The notes beneath the pieces are model-generated. The model worked only from the letters and a program-made list of their open reading frames with translations, had not been told where the DNA came from and made no database searches. A DNA stretch of 64,000 nt. It comes from Longimicrobium sp. Lineage in GTDB: Bacteria > Gemmatimonadota > Gemmatimonadetes > Longimicrobiales > Longimicrobiaceae. Within the stretch, counting starts at the first letter, position 1, and each line of letters begins with the position of its first letter. Shown one piece after another: positions 42,843-50,892 of the stretch. Position numbers and translations under genes: made by a program. The stretch spans positions 1 to 64,000 of the forward strand of contig NZ_DASVSF010000026.1 in NCBI RefSeq assembly GCF_036388275.1, written 5' to 3'.

Positions 42843-43295
42843 CTACAGCTTCGTGAAGCCCTCGACCAGGAACCCGTGCTCTTCGTCGATGGCGTTCTCC
42901 ATGGGATCGATGGCGGCGAGCAGCGGCAGGCCCAGGGTGGCGTCGTAGGTTGCGTCCACGTCGTCGGCGCCGGTGTCGAACGCCTGCTCCAGGACGGCGA
43001 ACAGCTCCTCGACGGTGTCGTAGCGCGCGAAGGCAGACATGGGAAGGTGCTGCGGCCCGCCCTCCGCCGGCTGCACGGAAACGGGAACGCCGTCCCGAAC
43101 CTCGACAAGTGCCGAGCCGCCGAGCAGCCCGCCGGTGATCCTGACGGTCATGCGGTAGTCGTCTATGCCCTGCGCGTTCCACACCTGCCGGCTCCTTTCC
43201 ATCCGCGCCTCCTCGTCCGCGAGGGTCGGGTTGCCGGAGCACGCGGAAAGCGTCACGATGGATGCGATGGCGGCGGTACGACGAAGCAGATTCAT
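42843..43295 (-). CDS. DUF6174 family lipoprotein
   Basis: The 150-residue protein has a signal peptide with lipobox LSAC (Cys19), so it is membrane anchored by lipid. The mature part shows the DUF6174 pattern VWNAQGIDDYRMTVRITGG ... ALVEVRDGVPVSVQPAEGG ... YDTVEELFAVLEQAFDTG ... DATYDATLGLPLLAAIDP. The family function is unknown. It stands alone, convergent with the ABC cluster across a shared terminator. Confidence 0.85.
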   Translation of the reverse strand: MNLLRRTAAIASIVTLSACSGNPTLADEEARMERSRQVWNAQGIDDYRMTVRITGGLLGGSALVEVRDGVPVSVQPAEGGPQHLPMSAFARYDTVEELFAVLEQAFDTGADDVDATYDATLGLPLLAAIDPMENAIDEEHGFLVEGFTKL

Positions 43296-43379
43296 GGGGT
43301 CTCTCTGGCGCGAGTGGTTCGATCACTGTCGCATGGAGAACGCCCGTGTGGCGGAACGTGTGACGGCGGGAACGCGGTG

Positions 43380-43670
43380 TCATCCTGAGGCGCAGGCGCA
43401 CTGGACCGGCCCGTACCTCATTCTTTGCGCGCCGATGGATCTAGCCTGCGCCACTTTTCAGCCTGGGCGCGATAGCGAGCACCCAAGCCCGAGACGCGTC
43501 CGTGGGGGGCCCCTCCCCCAGCCCCTCCCCCGGCAAACTGCGCCGGGAGAGGGGAGAACTGCAGCCGGGGTACGATGGAGTGCCGGTGCATGCCTTGGGA
43601 GCCCCCTCCCCCCGGCCCCAGTCCCCCGCTTCGCAGGGGAGGGGGAGACCTTATCCAGCTGCCTTGCTGT
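43380..43670. repeat. Repeat tract with family A units
   Basis: It begins with CATCCTGAGGCGCAGGCGCAC, a motif that recurs near 4133 and 48977. Two family A units follow: about 43508-43560 (arms CCCCTCCCCCGGCA / CGCCGGGAGAGGGG) and about 43608-43650 (CCCCCGCTTCGCAGGGG). No gene is seen within the tract. Confidence 0.7.
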
Positions 43671-43842
43671 CGATGAACCTCGAAAATGAGCCAAGGTCAA
43701 CGAACTCGCCACGTTCCGCTTCACCGAATGCACGCCGCATCGATTCGCGCACAAGGTTATCGCCCCACAGCCATGCCTCGTCGCGCGTGACTAGCCTGCT
43801 CGGAGGCTGAGGTCCGAGTTGGTGAACGGCGTCAGATTCCAT
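43651..43842 (-). CDS. Possible small hypothetical protein
   Basis: This 63-codon frame ends in FGEAERGEFVDLGSFSRFIDS, which looks like the end of small antitoxin-type proteins. It starts at ATG 43842, but no ribosome-binding site is convincing and the 3' end abuts a repeat. It may be a gene fragment. I list it with low confidence. Confidence 0.3.
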   Translation of the reverse strand: MESDAVHQLGPQPPSRLVTRDEAWLWGDNLVRESMRRAFGEAERGEFVDLGSFSRFIDSKAAG

Positions 43843-44023
43843 TCTGCGATGCCGTCAAGGGTGATCGCTCGTGTGATGCTGGACAGTAGGCTGACCGACC
43901 GATCCGCGGAAGGGGTGTCGAAGGCCGCAGCCGCGGATGAATACCGTACCTCGCCTCCGTCCTTCTGCACTAACGCACTTCCCCGATGCAACCAATCCCG
44001 CGCGCCGCGCCACTCAGTATCGC

Positions 44024-44587
44024 ATGAGAGCCGAAACGCCCGCGGTACCCGACCATGCGCTCGCACAGGCGCTTCTCCTCCGGGGGGACGAACGTGCCTT
44101 TCGCGAGCTGTACACCCGCCACACGCCGCGGCTGTTCCAGTTCGTGCTGCGCATCGTGGGCGGCGCGGAGCACGACGCCGAGGACGTGGTGCAGGAAACG
44201 TGGATCCGCGCCACCGAGGCGCTGCCCACCTTCCGCTGGGAGGCGGCGTTCGGCACCTGGCTGACGGGAATCGGGCTGAACGTGGCGCGCGGGCTGTTGC
44301 GGAAGCAGGGGCGGTGGGAGCTGCCGATGGAGCCGGGGACGCCCGAGCCCTTCCGCCCGCCTCCCAGCGATGGCGACCGCATCGACCTGGAGCGGGCGAT
44401 CGCCCTGCTCCCCGCGGGACAGCGCGCCGTGCTGGTGCTGTACGACGTCGAGGGCTTCACGCACGACGAGATCGCGGAGCGGCTGGGCATCGCGCCCGGC
44501 ACGTCCAAGAGCCAGCTCTCCCATGCACGCAGGGCGCTCCGGCGCATGCTGGAGCCCGTACACGAGGGACGACATGAGCACGCCTGA
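44024..44587 (+). CDS. ECF-family RNA polymerase sigma factor
   Basis: The 187-residue sigma factor has region 2 (FRELYTRHTPRLFQFVLRIVGGAEHDAEDVVQETWIRATEALPTFRWE) and region 4 (LPAGQRAVLVLYDVEGFTHDEIAERLGIAPGTSKSQLSHARRAL), typical of ECF factors. ATG at 44024 is the first start before the conserved part; the frame is open further upstream through a half family E repeat. Its end overlaps the next gene by 14 bases, and a PDZ protein follows, so the three form an envelope-stress-like operon. Confidence 0.93.
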   Translation: MRAETPAVPDHALAQALLLRGDERAFRELYTRHTPRLFQFVLRIVGGAEHDAEDVVQETWIRATEALPTFRWEAAFGTWLTGIGLNVARGLLRKQGRWELPMEPGTPEPFRPPPSDGDRIDLERAIALLPAGQRAVLVLYDVEGFTHDEIAERLGIAPGTSKSQLSHARRALRRMLEPVHEGRHEHA

Positions 44588-45137
44588 CCATCACGACGAC
44601 GACGAACTGCCGCCCGAGCTGCGGAGCGCGCTGCAGGACCTGCCCCGCGAGCGCCAGCCGGGGCGGCTGCTGGAAGAGCGCACCGTACGGGCCCTGCGCG
44701 AGCACGGGGTGATCGAGGCCGCGGCGCCGCGCCGGGGAATCCGCCGCCTTCCCGCCTCGTGGCTGGGCGGGGCGGTGGCGGCCAGCCTGGCGCTGTTCGC
44801 CAGCGGCATGGCCGTGGGGCAATGGATGGGCACGCGCGCCACGGCCGAGGTGGTGAGCGCCGTGCAGGCGGAGAACTCCCGCAACACGGCCATGCTGGTG
44901 CAGCAGACGGGGACGGCGTACGTGCAGGCGCTGTCGAAGCTGGCGACGACGCGGGACAGCGGGGCCCACGCGGCGCAGGGGCGGGAGGTGGCCGTGCAGA
45001 TGCTTCGCGCGGCGGCGGACGAGCTGGTGCGGATCGCCCCGGACGATCCGGTGGCCAGCGCCGTCCTGGCGGGGTTCCAGAAGGCCGACACCACCAAGGC
45101 CGCAGCGGGCGACAAGCAGCGCGTGGTCTGGTTCTGA
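44574..45137 (+). CDS. Putative anti-sigma factor, single-span membrane protein
   Basis: This 187-residue protein has an acidic cytoplasmic start (STPDHHDDDELPPELRSALQDLP), one membrane helix (LGGAVAASLALFASGMAVGQWM) and a periplasmic helical part (VVSAVQAENSRNTAMLVQQTGTAYVQALSKLA). It overlaps the sigma gene, the usual place of an anti-sigma factor. It lacks the HxxxCxxC zinc motif, so it would belong to a non-zinc type if the role is right. The function is inferred from position and topology. Confidence 0.78.
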   Translation: MSTPDHHDDDELPPELRSALQDLPRERQPGRLLEERTVRALREHGVIEAAAPRRGIRRLPASWLGGAVAASLALFASGMAVGQWMGTRATAEVVSAVQAENSRNTAMLVQQTGTAYVQALSKLATTRDSGAHAAQGREVAVQMLRAAADELVRIAPDDPVASAVLAGFQKADTTKAAAGDKQRVVWF

Positions 45138-45164
45138 AAACCAACGACACACGGGGATGATCCC

Positions 45165-46298
45165 ATGAGCTCGAGATATGGATTTGCGGCGGCGATGGTG
45201 GCCGCGACGATGCTGGCGTCGGCACCCTGCGGTGCGCAGGCGGGCGGCTGTGGCGAGAACGGCCGCGGCGTGCGGGTGGCGGACCTGGGATTCACCGGGA
45301 TGAGCGGGGCACCCATCTCCACGCGCATCGACGATGGACACGCCCACACCACGTTCGAGGGCGAGCCCCGGATCAGCGGTGTCCGTGCGAACGGGCCGCT
45401 GCGCGACGGCGACGTGCTGGTGGCGGTGGACGGGCAGCTGATCACCACCCGTGAAGGCGGGCGGCGCTACTCGTCCATCGACCCCGGCGAGCGCGTGCGG
45501 CTCTCGGTTCGTCGTGGCGGACGGGTGCAGGACGTGACCGTTACCGCGGGCGAGCGGTGCATGCGGCTGCCGACGCCTCCGCGCCCCCCCACTCCCCCGC
45601 GTCCTCCCGCAGCCCACGCTCCACCCGCGCCTCGTGCACCGGGCGCGCCGCCCCGGCCTCCCGCACCCCCGCGGCCGGGCGCCGTGCGAGGGGAGCATCC
45701 GCCCACGCCGCCGCACGCGCCGGCTGCCCCGCGCGCACCCGACGCTCCGCACGCACCCGACGCGCCCCCGGCTCCGCCTGCCCCTCCGGCGCCGCCGCCG
45801 CCGCCGGAGATCATGCCCGACGGGTGGTTCGGGTTCGGGATGCGGTGCAACAACTGCGGGATCAGCGAGAACAACGGGGTGCGCAGCTTTCGCTTTCGCG
45901 AAACGCCCAGCGTGGTGAGCGTGGAGCCCGGCACCCCGGCTGCGCGCGCCGGAATGCGCCGCGGCGACCGGCTGACGCACGTGGACGGCGTGCCGCTGAC
46001 CAGCGAGGCGGGATGGCGGCGGTTCGGGGCCATCCAGCCGGGCCAGCAGGTACGGTGGACGTACACGCGCGGCGGCCAGTCGCACCAGGCCACGATGGCG
46101 GCCCTGCGGCGCCCCGACGCCGGGCGCGCTCCCCGCGCCGGCGGCTCCGAGGCCGGGCGCCTGCGCTACTCCGGCAACGTGGGCGACGCCCAGGTGGAAG
46201 TGCGCGGCGCGCCGGTGAACGTGAGCACCGATCCGCGCACCGGCGAAACCATCATCCGCAGCGCCGACGTCACCGTGCGCATCCGCCCACGCGGCTGA
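45165..46298 (+). CDS. Secreted two-PDZ protein with a proline-rich linker
   Basis: The 377-residue exported protein has a signal peptide ending near CGAQA. Its first PDZ-like domain (about 65-130: RISGVRANGPLRDGDVLVAVDGQLITT...IDPGERVRLSVRRGG) is followed by a proline/alanine-rich linker of about 80 residues (APPAPPAPPAPPPPP). A short motif with CNNCG comes next, then a second PDZ domain (about 240-310: VVSVEPGTPAARAGMRRGDRLTHVDGVPLTSEAGWRRFGAIQPG). No protease domain is present. Being third in a sigma/anti-sigma operon, it may sense or bind misfolded envelope proteins. The linker gives the DNA a C-rich, repetitive look. Confidence 0.85.
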   Translation: MSSRYGFAAAMVAATMLASAPCGAQAGGCGENGRGVRVADLGFTGMSGAPISTRIDDGHAHTTFEGEPRISGVRANGPLRDGDVLVAVDGQLITTREGGRRYSSIDPGERVRLSVRRGGRVQDVTVTAGERCMRLPTPPRPPTPPRPPAAHAPPAPRAPGAPPRPPAPPRPGAVRGEHPPTPPHAPAAPRAPDAPHAPDAPPAPPAPPAPPPPPEIMPDGWFGFGMRCNNCGISENNGVRSFRFRETPSVVSVEPGTPAARAGMRRGDRLTHVDGVPLTSEAGWRRFGAIQPGQQVRWTYTRGGQSHQATMAALRRPDAGRAPRAGGSEAGRLRYSGNVGDAQVEVRGAPVNVSTDPRTGETIIRSADVTVRIRPRG

Positions 46299-46315
46299 AG
46301 GATCGTAGAAGAGCA

Positions 46316-46407
46316 TCACGCAGAGGGCGCAGAGAAAAGGGAGAGGACGCAGAGAACCGAACGATGTTCTCTGCGTCCTCTCTGTCTTCTCTGCGTCCTC
46401 TGCGTGA
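46316..46407. repeat. Family C palindromic repeat
   Basis: TCACGCAGAGGGCGCAGAG at the left pairs with CTCTGCGTCCTCTGCGTGA at the right. It lies 18 bases behind the PDZ gene and 17 bases behind the convergent multicopper oxidase gene, in a terminator position. Confidence 0.85.
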
Positions 46408-46423
46408 AACTGCAGTTCGTTTC

Positions 46424-47527
46424 CTACTTCTCCACGATCAGCGCCGTCACCATGCCGAACATGCCGTTGGGCGTTTCGGCGTGCGGCAGGATGTGGCAGT
46501 GGAAGGCCCACACGCCGGGGTTGTCGGCCTCGATCATCACGTCCCAGCGCTCGCCCGGCGCCACGTTCAGCGTATCGCACTTCCACGGCATCGGCTGCGG
46601 GTAGCCGTCCTTGTCGATCACCGTCATGTGCATGCCGTGCAGGTGCATGGGGTGAATCATCATCCCCTCGTTCATGAAGCGCACGCGCACCCGCTGGCCC
46701 AGCTTGCACACGATGGGCTCCGTGGCGGGAAAGCTCTTGCCGTTGAGCGTGTAGCCGTGGCTGCCGTCGTTGATCACCATCACGTAGTCCACGTCGGCGC
46801 GTTCGATGGCGCGCGGCCGGCGGGGGAGGATGAGGAAGGCGCCCAGCAGCCCCTTGCCCACCTGCTCGGCCGCGTTGTGGTGCGAGTGGTACATGTGCGA
46901 GCCCGCATTCTTCGCGGTGAACTCGTACGTGTACGTATCGCCCGGCTTGATGGGCGGCTGCGTGATGAAGGGCACGCCGTCCTGGTCGTTGGGCGTGATT
47001 ACGCCGTGGAAGTGCACGGCGGTGGACTGCTCCAGCTGGTTCTTGATGATCACGCGCACCCTGTCGCCTTCCGTGACGCGGATCTGGGGACCGGGCACCT
47101 GGCCGTTGTAGGCGAAGGCCTCCACGAGCTTTCCGGGCTCGATCTCCCACTGCAGCTTGGACGCGGTGATCTCGAACACCTTCACCCCGTTCTCCACCCG
47201 GGGCTGAAGGATCTGGTTGCCCTTGCCCTCGGTCTTGGCCGGGAACGACTTGATGCCGGCCTCGTGGTGCTTGTCCATCTCGTCGGCCGCGGCGCGAATC
47301 TCGGCCGGGGTGCGCGGATGGGCCGCGGTGGTGCCGCCGCTGTGGTTGCTGTCGGCGTGCGGCCCCGCGGCGGGGGCGGCGGCCGCCGCGGGCTTGGGAG
47401 CCTCCTCGGATTTGCAGGCGGCGAGCGCCGCCGTGGCCACCGGCACCGCGATGCCGAGCGAGGCCACGCGCAGGAAATCGCGCCGCGAAGGGGTGGCGGG
47501 CTTGTCGGTGATGTTCTGGGCGCTCAT
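46424..47527 (-). CDS. Two-domain multicopper oxidase, Tat-exported lipoprotein
   Basis: This 367-residue copper enzyme has a twin-arginine signal (SRRDFLRVASLGIAV) with a lipobox-like ALAAC, so it is exported folded and perhaps lipid anchored. A linker rich in Ala/Pro/His follows. The copper ligands are complete: HFHG and HSHH in the first cupredoxin domain, HPMHLHG and HCHILPHAE in the second. The type 1 site is only in the second domain, as in two-domain laccases that work as trimers. Likely activities are oxidation of Cu(I) or phenols. ATG is at 47527. A 44-base palindrome lies about 105 bases upstream. Confidence 0.92.
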   Translation of the reverse strand: MSAQNITDKPATPSRRDFLRVASLGIAVPVATAALAACKSEEAPKPAAAAAPAAGPHADSNHSGGTTAAHPRTPAEIRAAADEMDKHHEAGIKSFPAKTEGKGNQILQPRVENGVKVFEITASKLQWEIEPGKLVEAFAYNGQVPGPQIRVTEGDRVRVIIKNQLEQSTAVHFHGVITPNDQDGVPFITQPPIKPGDTYTYEFTAKNAGSHMYHSHHNAAEQVGKGLLGAFLILPRRPRAIERADVDYVMVINDGSHGYTLNGKSFPATEPIVCKLGQRVRVRFMNEGMMIHPMHLHGMHMTVIDKDGYPQPMPWKCDTLNVAPGERWDVMIEADNPGVWAFHCHILPHAETPNGMFGMVTALIVEK

Positions 47528-47632
47528 GGCTGCTTGCTTTCTCGATCGGGTTTGCGACCCGCACACCGCGGGTGAACGCCGAGAAACCTACGAGTGCAGC
47601 CATCTGCGGACCGTCAGCGCACGGAGGAACGC

Positions 47633-47676
47633 CCGCCATACTTTTGCGGATTCTCCAATCGGCAGAAGTATGGCGG
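47633..47676. promoter_or_regulatory. 44-base palindrome upstream of the multicopper oxidase gene
   Basis: The arms CCGCCATACTT / AAGTATGGCGG are perfect. Inside, TGC/GCA and GATT/AATC continue the symmetry around a CTCC centre, giving 18 base pairs with two mismatches. It lies about 105 bases before the oxidase start. No T-tract follows, and its neighbour on the other side is a terminator-like repeat, so an operator or mRNA leader structure is more likely than a terminator. Confidence 0.6.
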
Positions 47677-47713
47677 AGCCGACTTTCGTGTGGGGAAGAT
47701 TCTGACAAGAGCC

Positions 47714-47805
47714 TCACGCAGAGGGCGCAGAGATGAAAGAGAGGACGCAGAGAACAACGTTCAGTTCTCTGCGTCCTCTCCCTTTTCTCTGCGTCCTCTG
47801 TGTGA
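47714..47805. repeat. Family C palindromic repeat
   Basis: TCACGCAGAGGGCGCAGAG pairs with CTCTGCGTCCTCTGTGTGA. It lies 26 bases behind the stop of hslO, again in terminator position. Confidence 0.85.
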
Positions 47806-47831
47806 AACCGCCGTTTGACGGAGCCAGCGAA

Positions 47832-48737
47832 TCAGTCGCGGGATCGATCGAGGATGCCCTGCATCTCGTGCGGCGAAAAGTGGTACGCCTCGTTGCAGAA
47901 GTGGCACACCACCTCGGTGTAGGGCTGGTCTTCTTCGTCGATGATCCGCTGGATCTCGCCGCTGCCCAGGCTTACGATGGCGCCCTCGAACCGCTGCCGC
48001 GAGCAGGGGCAGTTGAACGAGATGGGATAGCGGTCGCCGAAGGTGTAGCCCTCGGGAAACAGCATGTCCAGGATCTGCTCGGGGGTGGTGCCCTGGCGGA
48101 TCATGGTGGTGGGATGGGGAAGCGCCGCCGCGCGCTGCTCGATCTCCACGATCTCTTCGTCCGAAACGCCGGGAAGCAGCTGCACCATGTATCCGCCCGC
48201 CGCGTCCACCGTCAGGTCGGGGTTCACGAACACGCCGATGCCAACGGCGGACGGCGTCTGCTCGCTCTTGTACATGTAGTACGCCAGGTCTTCGCCGATC
48301 TCGCCCGAAAGCAGCTCCACCATCCCCTGGTAGGTTTCGCGCATTCCCAGGTCGCGCGTCACCGACACGTAGCCGTCGGTGCCCACCACGCCCGCCACGT
48401 TCAGCTTGCCGCTGGCGTGGTGATCGGCGTGCGCATGCGGGTTGCCGACGAACCCGCGCACCTCGCCGCGGCCGTTGGCCGTCACCAGGATGCGGCGCAC
48501 CGGCCCGTTGCCGCGCACGTCCACGGTCAGGGCGTGCTCCTCTTCCTTGAGCGCCGACGCCGAAAGCAGCAGCGCGCCCATGGCCGTGCGCCCGAGGGCG
48601 GCGGTGACGGCCGGATAGGTGTCGTGGCGGCGCTGAAGCTCGTTCACCACGCCGGTGGCGTTCAGCGCAAAGGCGCGCACGCGCTCGTTCAGCGCGGTGG
48701 CGCGCACCAGGTAGTCGTTGTTGGTCGTCGTCATCAT
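47832..48737 (-). CDS. hslO: Hsp33 redox-regulated chaperone
   Basis: The 301-residue cytoplasmic chaperone is activated by oxidation and protects proteins during oxidative and heat stress. The N-terminal core carries ATALNERVRAFALNATGVVNELQRRHDTYPAVTAALGRTA. The C-terminal redox switch has the four zinc cysteines in FNCPCSR and VCHFCNEAY (CxC and CxxC). Length and order match the family. Start is ATG at 48737, the first of two adjacent ATG codons. Confidence 0.95.
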   Translation of the reverse strand: MMTTTNNDYLVRATALNERVRAFALNATGVVNELQRRHDTYPAVTAALGRTAMGALLLSASALKEEEHALTVDVRGNGPVRRILVTANGRGEVRGFVGNPHAHADHHASGKLNVAGVVGTDGYVSVTRDLGMRETYQGMVELLSGEIGEDLAYYMYKSEQTPSAVGIGVFVNPDLTVDAAGGYMVQLLPGVSDEEIVEIEQRAAALPHPTTMIRQGTTPEQILDMLFPEGYTFGDRYPISFNCPCSRQRFEGAIVSLGSGEIQRIIDEEDQPYTEVVCHFCNEAYHFSPHEMQGILDRSRD

Positions 48738-49133
48738 CGCATCCCCAAACAGAAGCCGCGGCCGTACGTGAGGGCCGCGGCGCAACATCATCCGGTACAA
48801 CGATTTGGGTTTTCGGTTCCCGTGCGGGCGCAGGCGGCCACCAACCCGAGGCCTCGGCTGCCGTGGGGCCCTCACCCGTCCTCGCTTAGGCTCGTCCACC
48901 CTCTCCCACAAACAGCGTGGGAGAGGGGGTACACACCAGTTCGGTGCGTCTTATCCAGACGAAGCGCGACGCTATCCATCCTGAGCCCCAGACGCACCGA
49001 CCGGCCAAAGCAAGGTCGCGCACGATACCCAAACAGCCACCCGAGCAAGCCAGTCCGCGAAGGCGGACTTCGTGTGGTCGTTGCAGCGAATTCATTCGCC
49101 CGTGCAGCTCGCGGCCGCCCCACTCCTGCTGGA
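48738..49133. repeat. Repeat tract with family A and B units
   Basis: A family A unit (about 48888-48930) has the arms CCCTCTCCCAC / GTGGGAGAGGG. A family B unit (about 49048-49122) has TCCGCGAAGGCGGA and GCGAATTCATTCGC palindromes. A CATCCTGAGCCCCAGACGCAC motif lies between them. No gene is recognised. Confidence 0.7.
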
Positions 49134-50735
49134 TCAGTGGCCACGTCCAGGGTGCAGGCGAAGCGAGAGCACCCGCCCGTGCAGTTGGGATGAGAAGCGG
49201 CCCTGGTCAACCGCCGGCCGGCCGTTCACCAGCACGTGCACCATCCCCTCCGCCAGCTTGTGCGGATCGCTGAACGTCGCCGGATCGTTCACGCGGGCCA
49301 GGTCGAACACCACCACGTCGGCCGCCGCACCTTCGCGCAGCGTGCCGCGGCCGGGGATGCGGAACACCGTGGCGGGAAGCGACGTCATGCTGCGGATGGC
49401 GGCGGCCAGGTCCATCACCCCGCGCTCCACCACGTACTCGCGGATCTTGCGCGGGTAGGTGCCGTACGAGCGCGGGTGGGGAACGCCCTCGCCCATCGGC
49501 ACCAGGTCGCCGTCGGACGAGGTCATCATCCACGGCTGCCGCATCAGCAGGTCCACGTCGGCGTCGAGCATGTTGAACGAAACGACGCCCGGGTTGCCGG
49601 TGCGCAGCAGCTCCAGCACCGCGTCCACCGGCTCCACCCCCCCGCGCTGGGCCACCCACAGCAGCGTCCTGCCCTCGATCGTGGGGTCCGCGCGGTGGCG
49701 GCGGAACTGGATGCGGTCTGCCCCGCCGCGCCGGTCCAGGTTGTCGAGCACCTCCACCCGCAGCCGGGCGCGCTCCGCGGGATCCCCGATGCGGCGCTGG
49801 AGGGCCGTGTCGCCGCCCGCCAGCGCCCACCGCGGCACCAGCGCGCCGCTCAGCGAGGTGGCTGACGCGGTGTACGGGTACTGGTCCGCGAACACCTCGA
49901 CCCCCTCGGCACGCGCCCGGTCGATGCGGCTGACCAGCGCGCCGGAGTAGCCCCACACCCGCGGCCCCAGCGCCTTGAGGTGCGTGGCCACCACGCGAAG
50001 CCGCGCCTCGCGCCCAATGCGGATCACCTCGTCCACCGCCGCCACCAGCCCCACGTTGTAGTCTGCCTCGTCGCGGATGTGGCTGGAATAGGCGCCCCCG
50101 TAGCCGGAGACGATCCGGGACAGGTCGATCAGCTCCTCCGTCTTCGCGAAGCTCCCTGGCGCGTACCAGGGCCCCGTCGACAGGCCGAACGCCCCCTCCT
50201 CCATCCCGGCCCGCACCAGCGCGCGCATCTGGTCCATCTCGGCGGGGGTGGGCGCGCGGTCGGCCATCCCCATCACCCGCGACCGCACCGAGCCGTGCGG
50301 CACCATCTGCGCGACGTTCACGCCGATGCCGTGCGCCTGCATTTCCGCGCGCTGGCGGGCCACGTCCGTCGCCCCGCCCCCGTCGGGGTTCACCAGCACC
50401 GTGGTGATCCCCTGCGCCAGCAGCGGCTGCCCGTGGCTGAGCGCCGCCGTCGCCAGCCCCTCGCCCGCGTGGGTGTGCACGTCGATGAAGCCCGGGGCCA
50501 CGTACAGCCCCGATGCGTCGATCTCCCGCGCCGCGCGCTGTCCGGAAAGGTCGCCGACGGCCACGATGCGGTCGCCCCGGATGGCGACGTCCGCCCGGTA
50601 CCACGGGTTGCCGGTGCCGTCCAGCACCCGCCCGTTGCGGATGATCAGGTCGTACGGGGTCTGCGCGTGCAGCGGAAGGGCCGCGAGAAGCGCCGCGCCG
50701 GCCAGGAGCCGCCGGGTGATCGTGCCGAAGGGCAT
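49134..50735 (-). CDS. N-acyl-D-amino-acid deacylase (amidohydrolase family)
   Basis: This 533-residue exported enzyme (signal peptide RRLLAGAALLAALPLHAQ) would release D-amino acids from N-acyl-D-amino acids or D-peptides. Metal ligands of the amidohydrolase barrel appear in PGFIDVHTHAGEG, SSHIRDEADYN, VVATHLKALGP and the late MTSSDGDLVPMGEG, which is followed by the family ending HPRSYGTYPRKIREYV ... LREGAAADVVVFD. The ATG at 50735 is chosen because it leads into the signal peptide. It is divergent from the penicillin acylase gene, with 157 bases between them holding both promoters. Confidence 0.92.
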   Translation of the reverse strand: MPFGTITRRLLAGAALLAALPLHAQTPYDLIIRNGRVLDGTGNPWYRADVAIRGDRIVAVGDLSGQRAAREIDASGLYVAPGFIDVHTHAGEGLATAALSHGQPLLAQGITTVLVNPDGGGATDVARQRAEMQAHGIGVNVAQMVPHGSVRSRVMGMADRAPTPAEMDQMRALVRAGMEEGAFGLSTGPWYAPGSFAKTEELIDLSRIVSGYGGAYSSHIRDEADYNVGLVAAVDEVIRIGREARLRVVATHLKALGPRVWGYSGALVSRIDRARAEGVEVFADQYPYTASATSLSGALVPRWALAGGDTALQRRIGDPAERARLRVEVLDNLDRRGGADRIQFRRHRADPTIEGRTLLWVAQRGGVEPVDAVLELLRTGNPGVVSFNMLDADVDLLMRQPWMMTSSDGDLVPMGEGVPHPRSYGTYPRKIREYVVERGVMDLAAAIRSMTSLPATVFRIPGRGTLREGAAADVVVFDLARVNDPATFSDPHKLAEGMVHVLVNGRPAVDQGRFSSQLHGRVLSLRLHPGRGH

Positions 50736-50892
50736 GGGGTGGTTCCAGGGAGAAGGGCAGAGCGACGATGGATCAACCCCCGGCACGGGTCCGGGTCGCG
50801 GGCGGGAAACACCTGACATTGCGGAAGCGCGTGGCGATGCACAAGATGCACGTTCCGGCCGCTACAGCCCCACCCCTCCCGAGGATCGACCG

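Noticed and set aside
45590..45815. C-rich tandem-looking DNA that could be a repeat array
   Set aside because: It encodes the Pro/Ala linker of the two-PDZ protein in frame; units are irregular in length and no spacers exist, so neither CRISPR nor a structural repeat locus is supported.
47633..47676. Reading the long palindrome as a rho-independent terminator
   Set aside because: No T-tract follows on either strand and it lies upstream, not downstream, of its nearest gene; the separate family C unit already occupies the terminator position behind hslO.
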